64,000 bases of DNA from Myroides odoratus DSM 2801 (GTDB taxonomy: Bacteria > Bacteroidota > Bacteroidia > Flavobacteriales > Flavobacteriaceae): assembly GCF_000243275.1 (NCBI RefSeq), contig NZ_CM001437.1, positions 90,312-154,311 of the forward strand. Direction: 5' to 3'. This document shows positions 55,864 to 63,730 of this stretch, one piece after another; position 1 is the stretch's first letter; every line of letters starts with the position of its first letter. Both the position numbers and the translations under genes were made by a program. Under the pieces are notes generated by a model. The model was not told where the DNA came from and ran no database searches. It saw nothing but the letters and a program-made list of their open reading frames with translations.

Positions 55864-56619
55864 TTATTTAACTTCTAAATCTATTTCAGTAAAAATCTTC
55901 TGCGCTCTTTTTATAGTATCATTAAAGTTTTGTTTATTTAACAAATAATAATAGCCTAAAATTTTAATTTCTCCTATCTCATCCATCTGAAACTTCATTT
56001 TAGCAGTATTATTAAAAATAGGAAAACTGTCTATTAAGTAATTAGAACTATCACAATAGTCTTCTAAAGACTTAGGTTTAAATATATAGAATTCATTACT
56101 AACTCTTTTAAACATTATCGTATCATATACAAATTCCAATTTAATATCTACAGTATCATTAACTCTAATATCCTTCTTAAATTTAAGATCGTACGCATAC
56201 CCTTTAAATTTATCTAAAGAATTATTTTGAAATTTTTTTATTGTGTTAATTACATATTCTCCACAAAAAGAAACAAAATTAATAACACTATCAGTCTTAA
56301 TATTCTGATTTGAATATACTTTTTCATAGTACCAATCTCCAACTTTATTGTCTCTATAAGACCATCCTCTCGCTCTGATTGTATAGTTTTTCATTTCTTT
56401 AGTACCAACAACATACACTGAATCTTTATACTTATCTAAATAAAATAATTCAACAAATGGATATAAAGAGTCCTTATCAAGATTAACCCTTTCAATAGCT
56501 GTAAATTTATATTTGCTATCAATATCCTCAATTTTTGTTATCATAGTTTTATTATCACATTGTATAAAACCAAATGATATAACTATAATAAAAACTCTAA
56601 TCTTTTTTTTAAAAATCAT
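55864..56619 (-). CDS. Lipoprotein, probable immunity partner of the 56616 tip
   Basis: 251 residues with an exported N-terminus, IRVFIIVISFGFIQC (lipobox-like FIQC). The ATG overlaps the tip cassette's TGA as ATGA. It is clearly paralogous to 57771-58511: shared ARGWSYRDNKVGDWYYE against SRGWTYNYIRTGDWFFE, KDSVYVV against PDSIYVV, and a similar VDIKLEFVYD strand. Two tip-lipoprotein pairs with related partners argue for a matched toxin-immunity family. The binding mechanism is unknown. Confidence 0.78.
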   Translation of the reverse strand: MIFKKKIRVFIIVISFGFIQCDNKTMITKIEDIDSKYKFTAIERVNLDKDSLYPFVELFYLDKYKDSVYVVGTKEMKNYTIRARGWSYRDNKVGDWYYEKVYSNQNIKTDSVINFVSFCGEYVINTIKKFQNNSLDKFKGYAYDLKFKKDIRVNDTVDIKLEFVYDTIMFKRVSNEFYIFKPKSLEDYCDSSNYLIDSFPIFNNTAKMKFQMDEIGEIKILGYYYLLNKQNFNDTIKRAQKIFTEIDLEVK

Positions 56620-57387
56620 TTTGAACTTACATTATAATAATACGCTTTTCCAATAGAGTCTCTTAAATTATGTCCTTTTTGACCTTGATAGTCATCAAAC
56701 AATCTATCTTGCTCTGGTGTTAGCTCTATTGTCTTTGATCGAGAATAACCATTATATAGTATTCTTGTAAAAGTTTCACTCCTTTCTTTACATTTTCATC
56801 CTCTCCTAAAGAAACTCCTCCACTAAACCCTCCTAACTCACTTTGTCCATAACTCAGACCTTTAAAAAAGGTATTAAATCCAGACAAACTAGCTCCACCT
56901 GCTCCTATAATAATTGGCATATCTAAAGCATTAATATGTTTATCCAATCCAATAATACTCCCTTTTTTTCGACCATTGTCTGCTGTTCCTCCTCCCCATA
57001 TCTTGTATCCTCCTAAAATACTGTTTTGCCAATACATTAAGCCAACTCCATTTTTAAAATAATTATACCCAGACTTTTCTTTATTCTTCTCAAAATCTGA
57101 GGCTAACTTGTCAGCTCCACGTTGAACACTAATAACAATTTCATCTAACATAGTTCCCATTTCTGCCATTGCATCCTTGACAATATTTCCAAGTTGTGAA
57201 GGTTGTTTCACAGGATCTCCTTCTCCTGGTTCTTGCGCAATCATCCCCGTAGGGTCAATCAGATTCATCGGATTATTGTGTACATAATGGTACGGTATCC
57301 AACAAACTGCTCCGCTAACGGGTCTACACTCAAAAACACACTCATCGTCGGATCGTAATAACGTGCACCGTAGTAATAGTAACCTGT
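56616..57387 (-). pseudogene. Displaced rhs tip cassette, frameshifted twice
   Basis: Starts after TAA at 57388 with TGYYYYGARYYDPTMSVFLS and VDPLAEQF. A deletion near 57300 shifts the frame before HNN and NLIDPTGM. The tip holds GGYKIWGGGTADNGRKKGSI and HINALDMPIIIGAGGAS, clearly related to the tip at 58486. A second shift near 56780, in GTAAAGAAAGGAG, ends the visible frame early. In the other frame it continues TRILYNGYSRSKTIELTPEQ and ends YYYNVSSK at 56616, aligning with SLYNGYFDSIQIQLNDQQ of the paralogue. The toxin is therefore dead while its overlapping partner gene is intact. Confidence 0.8.
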
Positions 57388-57770
57388 TTACCTCCTCTTG
57401 ATTATTTTATGTGTAAGGACTCAGTGAATATATCTCACCTATTTAATATTGGTTTTGGTGTTCGATGAATATATCTCACCGAGTTGCTATTTTGTTTTGG
57501 TGTTCGATGAATCTACACTACGTTTCGATTTTCACTGCGTTCCGATTTCAACTGTGTTTCGGTTTGCGGATCCAACGCTGCACTTCGTGTGGTTCGTTCA
57601 ACTAAAGCTACTCGCTTTAGTCTCCGAAATCATTAAATTTATACACATTATCATAATTACTGTTGTTGTGTTCCACCATCAGCTCCCCTCATGAAGTGCA
57701 CCGAATACCAAAACAAATAAAATCATTAATGAGGTAAACCGATTGGAAGGCTGGGGTGATTAATCTATAT
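57383..57770. repeat. Junction and repeat block
   Basis: Junction CCTGTTTACCTCCT (57383-57396), then tandem copies of the dispersed element (57425-57560) with TGGTTTTGGTGTTCGATGAA, a hairpin ACTAAAGC/GCTTTAGT near 57601-57621, and a minus-oriented copy at 57686-57735. No gene. Confidence 0.8.
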
Positions 57771-58511
57771 TTATTTTACATCTAAATCCAATCTAAAAAA
57801 GATAGGTTTCACATTAATTTCATCTTTAGCAAATTCTTTTTTTGGTAGCAAAGTATAATATCCTTGTATTGTATTTACACCTTCATCTCTTGGTGTGATT
57901 CTTAAATAATAAGAATCTTCACCATATGAAGTAATACTATCTTTATCCAACTCTAAAAAATCACCATAATCTGTAATACGTTGAGAATCTTTAAACAAAA
58001 ATAATTGTAAACTTCCAACAAATTTTTCTTTGTCATAGAATAATTCTATCTCAATTTCAACTGGTTTATCTTTCTGAATGTTTTCTGCATTATAATTAAA
58101 ATAATAATAGTATCCTTTATTTCTCTGCAAAACACCTTTAGTAAAATACTTAATTGTATTTCCGTTATGCATACCATGATAATTGATGTAATTAACTATA
58201 CTATCAACTTCATTTCTATCATTTTCAAAAAACCAATCTCCTGTACGTATATAATTATATGTCCATCCTCTAGAAATATTGTCATTCTCTCCATGTACTA
58301 CAACATAGATAGAGTCTGGTTGTTTTTCTAAATAATAAAAACTTGCACTTTTTGATAAACTATCGAAATTTGATTCAATTTTATTTATAAACTTAAATTG
58401 ATCATCTATTTCTTTAAATCCTGTTCTAGGCTTATCACTGCATGAATAAAAAAAACTAATCATCATTAATAATAAGCAGCAAATATTAATTTTTCTCAAA
58501 TCTATGTGCAT
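57771..58511 (-). CDS. Lipoprotein, probable immunity partner of the 58486 tip
   Basis: 246 residues from the ATG at 58511; a TTG at 58520 is possible. Signal MHIDLRKINICCLLLMMISF plus FYSC, a lipobox-like end. The mature domain aligns by eye with 55864-56619 (DSIYVVVHGENDNISRGWTY, TGDWFFENDRNEVDSIVNYI). The start overlaps the rhs tip gene by about 26 bp, so the pair is translationally coupled. Periplasmic or outer-membrane protection against the neighbouring tip is inferred. Confidence 0.78.
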   Translation of the reverse strand: MHIDLRKINICCLLLMMISFFYSCSDKPRTGFKEIDDQFKFINKIESNFDSLSKSASFYYLEKQPDSIYVVVHGENDNISRGWTYNYIRTGDWFFENDRNEVDSIVNYINYHGMHNGNTIKYFTKGVLQRNKGYYYYFNYNAENIQKDKPVEIEIELFYDKEKFVGSLQLFLFKDSQRITDYGDFLELDKDSITSYGEDSYYLRITPRDEGVNTIQGYYTLLPKKEFAKDEINVKPIFFRLDLDVK

Positions 58512-59382
58512 TAAAATCAAAATATTGTTTTCTTAATGAATCTCTAAACTTTCCACCTTCAGGGGTATAATAATCTTTCAAAATTCTCACTTGTTGATCA
58601 TTTAACTGTATTTGTATTGAATCAAAATAACCATTATATAAAGAAACTTTTTGTAAAGGTTTACTATTCTCTATATCATCCATTATTTTTTCAGTTGCTG
58701 AGTATCCACCAATAAAACCTCCTACCACCTTTTGTAAACCACTCATTGCAGTAAAGAAACTATTAAGATCTGGTAAACTAGCTCCTCCTGCACCAATTAA
58801 CATATTCATATCACCTGCATTAATATCCTTATGAATTCCAAAAATACTTCCTTTTTTACGACCTCCATCATCTGTTCCTCCTCCCCAAGTTCTATATCCA
58901 CCAAGATTTCCACTTAAATCCTTATTCTGCTGTGGTCCAAAAACAAAATCATGATGGCATGACACATAATTTTCACTACCTGAATCAATTGGTTGATGTG
59001 TTCCATCAGCATTATAAATTGTTTTATCTCCAATTATTGCACTTCCATAGTACCATCCATCATCAGGCGTATTAGTACCGTCATAACTTTCACTAAACTT
59101 TGCTTCTCCCGTTTTTACATTTATAATCCAACCATCATCATAATCATCCCAATCCTCTGTCATCATACCTGTTGAATCAATAAATTTCATAGGGTTATTA
59201 TGTACATAATGATAGGATGTCCAAGCTGGAAATTGTTCCGCCAACGGGTCTACATTCATCCATCGACCAATCGCAGCATCATAGTTCCTTGCACCGTAAT
59301 CATACAAATTCAATCCTAACTCATCCTGTAATTCAGCACTACGTGCGGTATTTTCACCTAAAGCTAAGCGCTTTATTCTCAA
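58486..59382 (-). CDS. rhs C-terminal part: core end and toxin tip
   Basis: 298 residues from a TTG at 59382, in a frame separated from the upstream rhs core by stops at about 59385-59395. It opens with LQDELGLNLYDYGARNYDAA, IGRWMNVDPLAEQFPAWTSY and HYVHNNPMKFIDSTGM, the standard end of a Bacteroidetes rhs core. The tip then has GGYRTWGGGTDDGGRKKGSI, HKDINAGDMNMLIGAGGAS and a variable C-terminus, KVSLYNGYFDSIQIQLNDQQ...FDFNAHRFEKN. No known nuclease motif is recognised. Whether it is translated without the core is doubtful. Confidence 0.75.
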   Translation of the reverse strand: MRIKRLALGENTARSAELQDELGLNLYDYGARNYDAAIGRWMNVDPLAEQFPAWTSYHYVHNNPMKFIDSTGMMTEDWDDYDDGWIINVKTGEAKFSESYDGTNTPDDGWYYGSAIIGDKTIYNADGTHQPIDSGSENYVSCHHDFVFGPQQNKDLSGNLGGYRTWGGGTDDGGRKKGSIFGIHKDINAGDMNMLIGAGGASLPDLNSFFTAMSGLQKVVGGFIGGYSATEKIMDDIENSKPLQKVSLYNGYFDSIQIQLNDQQVRILKDYYTPEGGKFRDSLRKQYFDFNAHRFEKN

Positions 59383-59384
59383 TA

Positions 59385-60334
59385 ATCATTATACTGATAC
59401 TTATAGTTTTGTGCTATTGTATTATTCTTCTCATTATACCCTTGATGTGCCAATCCAAATGGATAGTAATTCGTTTCTTCAATAATCTCACCAACGTCGA
59501 TTTTATCGTTTTTATTCGCATCCGAATAGCTTAAACGGACATTGCCTAAACGCTAGTTCACTGAATGCCAAAACAAAATAACAACCAATGAAGTAAATGG
59601 TCACGGTATTGATATACATAGCTACTAGTCTCTGCATTGAAATACCCCTCTGCTGTAGGAAAGAAACTCAATACACCATCTACATACTGGAAATCATCCA
59701 CATAATCCGTAACGACTGTTGTACTGCCTTGGGTTACTTTTTTCTGTACTTTTTCACCTGTGGCTGTATAAAGGTAAGTAATTTTTCCGGCTGCAAAAAC
59801 TACTTCAGTAGGTAAATTCAGATGATTGTACTTCATTGCCGTAATCCCCTTGTTTCGGTCTACTTTTAGGTTACCAAAACTATCGTAATCGTAGTGTTTA
59901 TCAGCTGTACTCCCTTGTTTGAATCCATCAGTATTATTAGAACTGTCTACTACTTTTTGTAGGATATTCCCCTCATAACTGTAAATCAGCTGATCGAGAT
60001 CCAACGCAATGGCCGTATTCACATTGCGTCCTTTGCGGTTTAAGCTCGTAATATTACCATTGGCATCGTAGTTCATTGTTTCATCATACAACCCGATGAC
60101 AGGTGTGATACCTCCAAGTTCTTGGTAGGTTCCTGCTTTTAGACGGTTAACTTTATCATATGCATAGCTATAGCGACGCAATACATTGTCTTGGGCTGTT
60201 TTCCAGGTTTGTTCAGCAATGTTTCCGTTATACAACTTCTTGACTCCACTAATTCCCTCACTATCCAAGGTATTGTAGTTCAGCTTCATTGCAAACAAAG
60301 CTTTCTTGCCAAAATCACCAGTTACCAAGTCCAC
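59385..60334 (-). pseudogene. rhs core fragment, 5'-truncated and interrupted
   Basis: Begins abruptly at a GTG (60334) with no upstream core. YD-type repeats include GTYQELGGITPVIGLYDETM, NYDANGNITSLNRKGRNVNT, HYDYDSFGNLKVDRNKGITA and YVDDFQYVDGVLSFFPTAEG, and the conserved YVYQYRDHL. There a 47-bp net insertion (59551-59597) breaks the frame. Beyond it the core resumes as GNVRLSYSDANKNDKIDVGE and NYYPFGLAHQGYNEKNN, ending near KYQYN with further stops. Most of the rhs shell and any secretion region is missing. Confidence 0.85.
59547..59597. mobile_element. Mini-element inserted in the rhs core with 4-bp duplication
   Basis: Inside the codons for RDHLGN, 43 bp (59551-59593) are flanked by TAAA on both sides (59547-59550 and 59594-59597). 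Removing 47 bp restores the reading frame exactly. The inserted sequence, with CACTGAATGCCAAAACAAAA and CCAATGAAG, matches the dispersed element at 55.0-55.2 and 57.7 kb. Confidence 0.75.
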
Positions 60335-60417
60335 TTAAATATTAAAAAACAAAACATAACACAGAAGCCTTTAAAAAAAAGAAAAAGCAGTATCTTCCTT
60401 TTTTTAGTATAAAAAAA

Positions 60418-60449
60418 ATAGGTTATTTCATATTTCTGAAACAACCTAT
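60418..60449 (-). terminator. Terminator of the MBL-fold gene
   Basis: ATAGGTTATTTCA and TGAAACAACCTAT form a stem with one mismatch, followed by T8 on the minus strand. It lies about 150 bp past the MBL gene stop, and the 260-bp gap otherwise holds nothing visible. Confidence 0.75.
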
Positions 60450-60598
60450 CCCCTCATTACTTCATTCGCAATAAAAAAGTCAAAATCACAACTTCTAGCT
60501 TACCTGATTTTTAAATAAACACTTCAAGTATGAACCACTGACTCTTACTTATTTACCTTTTTTATTCCTACGATATGTTTTTTTTAATCGAATGTTTT

Positions 60599-61369
60599 CT
60601 ATTCTCGTAGTTTCCCTACTCCTCCCTTAAACTCCGCTGCATCGTGATACCCAAACACACAAACTTCTGGATGGTCTTTGACAAAAGCCATTAGTCGGTG
60701 TAACGTTTCAACGCGTTGAGCATTATCTACCGCCCGAGATGTAGTTAACCCATGGACAGGGTGATGGGGATCTGTTAATTCTGCGCGTAGATAATAGGCA
60801 TCTCCAATATAGAAATACACTTGCTGCTCCACTTCAAAAGCAATACCGCAATGACCAGTCGTATGCCCAAAGAGGGGAATTAGCGCTATTTTTAACTCGG
60901 GATGAATCGAGAGATACCTCGCCTCAAACCCCAACCAATTTGCGGGAGAAGCAGCATACGCTTCTATTTTTGGTTGATGTTCCAAGACAAAAGATAAGTA
61001 CCGCGGATTTCCTTGAACAAAACTGTTCAATTCCTCTGCGCCTATATGCACCGTAGCTTGTGGAAAATCGAGTAATCCACTGCTGTGGTCAAAATCGAGA
61101 TGAGTCAGTACTATGGTTGTTACGTGATTGGGATTCAATCCCAAATCGAGGATTTGTTCTTTTGCTGAACGCATTTCGGTAAAGTCAAGTCCAATTTGCT
61201 GTATGAGTTCCTCGCTAAAATGAAGAGAAGGTTGAGCTAGATCCATACTGCTGATTCCAGCATCAAGCAGAATTAATTCTTCTGCAATTTCAATTAGTAC
61301 ACAATGTCCAATAGCATTATCGCCTATAGGAGATTGAATGGCTACACAATTCAGGTGGTGTATTTTCAT
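60599..61369 (-). CDS. MBL-fold metallo-hydrolase, lactonase-like
   Basis: 256 residues with metallo-beta-lactamase-fold metal ligands: LTHLDFDHSSG (90-95, HxDxDH form), the His in PLFGHTTGHCG, the Asp in YIGDAYY and the His in FGYHDAAEF. No signal peptide. Family members include quorum-quenching acyl-homoserine lactonases, and many have other substrates. The overall layout (LILLDAGISS, then TIVLTHLDFDHSSGL) fits the lactonase-like branch. It starts 75 bp after the AraC-type gene on the same strand, so it is probably regulated with it. Confidence 0.85.
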   Translation of the reverse strand: MKIHHLNCVAIQSPIGDNAIGHCVLIEIAEELILLDAGISSMDLAQPSLHFSEELIQQIGLDFTEMRSAKEQILDLGLNPNHVTTIVLTHLDFDHSSGLLDFPQATVHIGAEELNSFVQGNPRYLSFVLEHQPKIEAYAASPANWLGFEARYLSIHPELKIALIPLFGHTTGHCGIAFEVEQQVYFYIGDAYYLRAELTDPHHPVHGLTTSRAVDNAQRVETLHRLMAFVKDHPEVCVFGYHDAAEFKGGVGKLRE

Positions 61370-61444
61370 CGGTATTCAAATTTTAAATGAAGAAAACAAA
61401 CTACGGGTATCTCCTTCACAAAAAATAGAACAAAAACGACAGTA

Positions 61445-62266
61445 TTAATTGGCTACAATTCGCAAGCGCTGGGTACGCAAAAACTCCCCTTCTTCGCAAC
61501 GCCCTATTTTTTGTACAAACGCTTTAGGGGTATAACCCGCATAACTTTTGAATACACGCCCAAAGTGAGCCTGATCAGCATAATTCAAGTCGTAAGCCAC
61601 CTCAACGAGCTTCTCCTCTTTCAACTGCTGCAATTGAACTACAGCCATTTGAAATTTAATCAATTGCTTGTAAGCTTCAAAGCTCAATCCGACATGCGCT
61701 TTAAAATCGCGCTGAAAAGTACGAGGAGAAACGCGGCATTCTTGTGCCACTTGCAGACTGGAACAACCGACATATTGCTCAAAAGCATGTGCAATAGGTA
61801 TAATATAAGACGGTTGAGTAACACTTTGATGGATCAATTGGCTCAAATAAGTGGTAAAATAATCGAGTAACTGCTGCCCATTCGTCAAGTGCAACAATTG
61901 ATCTAGCTGAATACCTTTAAACAATTCCCGAGCATCGATACAAAGATCCGTCAATTGGGCTGTATCGATTCCAAAAATGTGCTTCAACGCATAAGGTTGA
62001 AATTGAATACCAAAAAATAGTGTTCCATTTGCGCATTGATTCAGACAAAATCCCTTGGTCTTTTGCCCATAGACAAAACACAAGGGCAAAGGAGTATCTT
62101 CCCTAAATAAGCCCGATTGTCCTTGTCGGTGTTGAAAAATCAACCCAGGATAACCATCCGCATAGATGCGATAAGAAGCGTGCTTCCAACTCGTTGCATC
62201 GGAATACCAATATCCCTTTACCATCCATTGTAAAGCAGTAGGTGGTTCAAAAAGTTGTATTGTCAT
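61445..62266 (-). CDS. AraC-family transcriptional regulator
   Basis: 273 residues. The N-terminal domain (ALQWMVKGYWYSDATSWKHA, CFVYGQKTKGFCLNQCANGT, FFGIQFQPYALKHIFGI) resembles the DUF6597-type sensor found in AraC regulators. The C-terminal HTH pair is VGCSSLQVAQECRVSPRTFQ RDF and EVAYDLNYADQAHFGRVFKS, ending YAGYTPKAFVQKIG. It probably controls the MBL-fold gene downstream. Confidence 0.9.
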   Translation of the reverse strand: MTIQLFEPPTALQWMVKGYWYSDATSWKHASYRIYADGYPGLIFQHRQGQSGLFREDTPLPLCFVYGQKTKGFCLNQCANGTLFFGIQFQPYALKHIFGIDTAQLTDLCIDARELFKGIQLDQLLHLTNGQQLLDYFTTYLSQLIHQSVTQPSYIIPIAHAFEQYVGCSSLQVAQECRVSPRTFQRDFKAHVGLSFEAYKQLIKFQMAVVQLQQLKEEKLVEVAYDLNYADQAHFGRVFKSYAGYTPKAFVQKIGRCEEGEFLRTQRLRIVAN

Positions 62267-62290
62267 TTGGTCTTGAAGTAAAGACTAAAT

Positions 62291-62569
62291 TTAAGAAGAT
62301 AAAACGGCAGCTGTGACGTATTTTTCGAATATTTTTTTCGCTTTTTTCTTTGTCACTTCTTTTTTATAGGTATCGTGTTCAGAAAGGTAGACTACAGGAG
62401 CCTTTTTACACATGCCTTGACATTTCATTTTACACAACGCGTAATCTGCTCCAAGACCACTTTCTTCCAGTAAGTCTTCAAAGCAGGCTTTGGCTTCTTC
62501 ATTGTATCGGCAACATTTTTTTCCATCGCAAACGAAGATTGTTCGCTCACCTTTCTTAACTTTACTCAT
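62291..62569 (-). CDS. Thioredoxin-like [2Fe-2S] ferredoxin
   Basis: 92 residues from the ATG at 62569. A TTG at 62590 overlaps the promoter box and is rejected. The pattern IFVCDGKKCCRYNEEAKACF, LCKMKCQGMCKKAPVVYL carries the Cys ligands expected of small (2Fe-2S) ferredoxins of thioredoxin fold. The electron partners are unknown. It is transcribed alone, divergent from the DUF3810 gene. Confidence 0.85.
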   Translation of the reverse strand: MSKVKKGERTIFVCDGKKCCRYNEEAKACFEDLLEESGLGADYALCKMKCQGMCKKAPVVYLSEHDTYKKEVTKKKAKKIFEKYVTAAVLSS

Positions 62570-62586
62570 TTGGATCAAAGTTTGCT

Positions 62587-62595
62587 GCAAATATA
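62587..62595 (-). promoter_or_regulatory. Promoter -7 box of the ferredoxin gene
   Basis: Reads TATATTTGC on the minus strand, 18 nt before the ATG at 62569. It fixes that start. Confidence 0.6.
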
Positions 62596-62634
62596 TGGTT
62601 ATATTTATCTATTCTAAATAAATTTTTAGTTAAA

Positions 62635-63729
62635 ATGCGCCCAATAAAATTGAGATATTACCTGGTAGGATTTGTTGCGTTCCTCCTACTAAAAACAACA
62701 CTGACCGCTAATCCTCAATGGGTTGAACGGTTTTACACCCACGGCTTTTATGCGGTTTATCTGCGTATAATTACCGCTTGTACCAACCTATTCCCCTTCT
62801 CTATTGGCGATGTACTTTACTTTGCAGTAGGCCTCTTCCTCCTGTGGAAAATTCGCCAGCTTTGGAAAAAGAACAGAGAAACAAAGCAGCGAATACGCGC
62901 GTATGCCCGTTTACTTATCAAAGGGTGTTTTCTTTTTTACGTTGCCTTTAATCTCTTTTGGGGCTTCAACAACTATCGCATTCCCTTAGCCACTCAGCTA
63001 GATTTACAACAGGGATACACCAAACAAGAACTTTTAGAGCTGACGCAAGCTATGATTCAGCAAACCAATGCCTTACAATTGGCTATCACCCAAGATTCAT
63101 TACAAGCAGTTGTGCTGCCCGCCAACAAAGACCAAATTAGACAGGATGCTCAATTTGGCGTACAGCGATTAAGCGAATCAACGCAATGGTTTACCTATGG
63201 AAATCAAAAAGCCAAAGGTTCACTCTATAGTTTGCCTTTAACGTATATGGGTTTTTCGGGCTATGTCAATCCCTTTACTTTAGAAGCGCAAGTCAATACC
63301 AAAATACCCACCTCTACGCTTATCGTTACGTCTTCTCATGAAATTGCGCATCAAGTGGGCTATGCAAAAGAAAGTGAGGCTAATTTTATTGGTTTTCTCG
63401 CCACCAAAAAGCAACAAGATATCCGCTATCAATATTCCGCCAACATATTCGCCTTGCGCTATTGTCTAAAAGCGCTAGGAACTGAAGAAACAGAGGCTAA
63501 TTTCCAAGCATTGTACGCGCAGATTCACCCTGGAGTGCAAACTAATTTAATTGAAAACACACTCTTTTGGCAATCGTATAAAACGGTAACCGATTCGATT
63601 TTCAAGTTCATTTACAGCAATTTCCTCAAGATAAACAATCAAAAAGAAGGCATTCGCTCCTATAATAAATTTATCGATCTACTGATTCACTACAATAAAA
63701 AAGAGCCTGTATTTACAGGCTCTTTCTAG
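62635..63729 (+). CDS. DUF3810 membrane protein, metalloprotease-like
   Basis: 364 residues. Transmembrane helices (YLVGFVAFLLLKTTL, FSIGDVLYFAVGLFLLW, LIKGCFLFYVAFNLFWGF) are followed by a soluble domain with the zinc-protease motif SHEIAHQVGY (HExxH, 235-239) and KESEANFIGFLA, which supplies the downstream Glu. This matches the Bacteroidetes DUF3810 family. The substrate is unknown. The ATG lies 39 bp after the divergent ferredoxin promoter box. The C-terminal codons (KKEPVFTGSF) are part of the terminator stem. Confidence 0.88.
   Translation: MRPIKLRYYLVGFVAFLLLKTTLTANPQWVERFYTHGFYAVYLRIITACTNLFPFSIGDVLYFAVGLFLLWKIRQLWKKNRETKQRIRAYARLLIKGCFLFYVAFNLFWGFNNYRIPLATQLDLQQGYTKQELLELTQAMIQQTNALQLAITQDSLQAVVLPANKDQIRQDAQFGVQRLSESTQWFTYGNQKAKGSLYSLPLTYMGFSGYVNPFTLEAQVNTKIPTSTLIVTSSHEIAHQVGYAKESEANFIGFLATKKQQDIRYQYSANIFALRYCLKALGTEETEANFQALYAQIHPGVQTNLIENTLFWQSYKTVTDSIFKFIYSNFLKINNQKEGIRSYNKFIDLLIHYNKKEPVFTGSF
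63700..63725. terminator. Terminator overlapping the DUF3810 coding end
   Basis: AAAGAGCCTGT pairs with ACAGGCTCTTT across ATTT. The stem lies inside the last codons before the stop at 63727-63729, and T/A runs on both sides suit two convergent genes. Confidence 0.85.
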
Positions 63730-63730
63730 T

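Noticed and set aside
57449..57694. Plus-strand open frame beginning VLVFDEYISPS
   Set aside because: It is a translation of the dispersed element; the same peptide pattern (VLVFDESTLRFDFH) appears from element copies at 20.67 and 39.2 kb.
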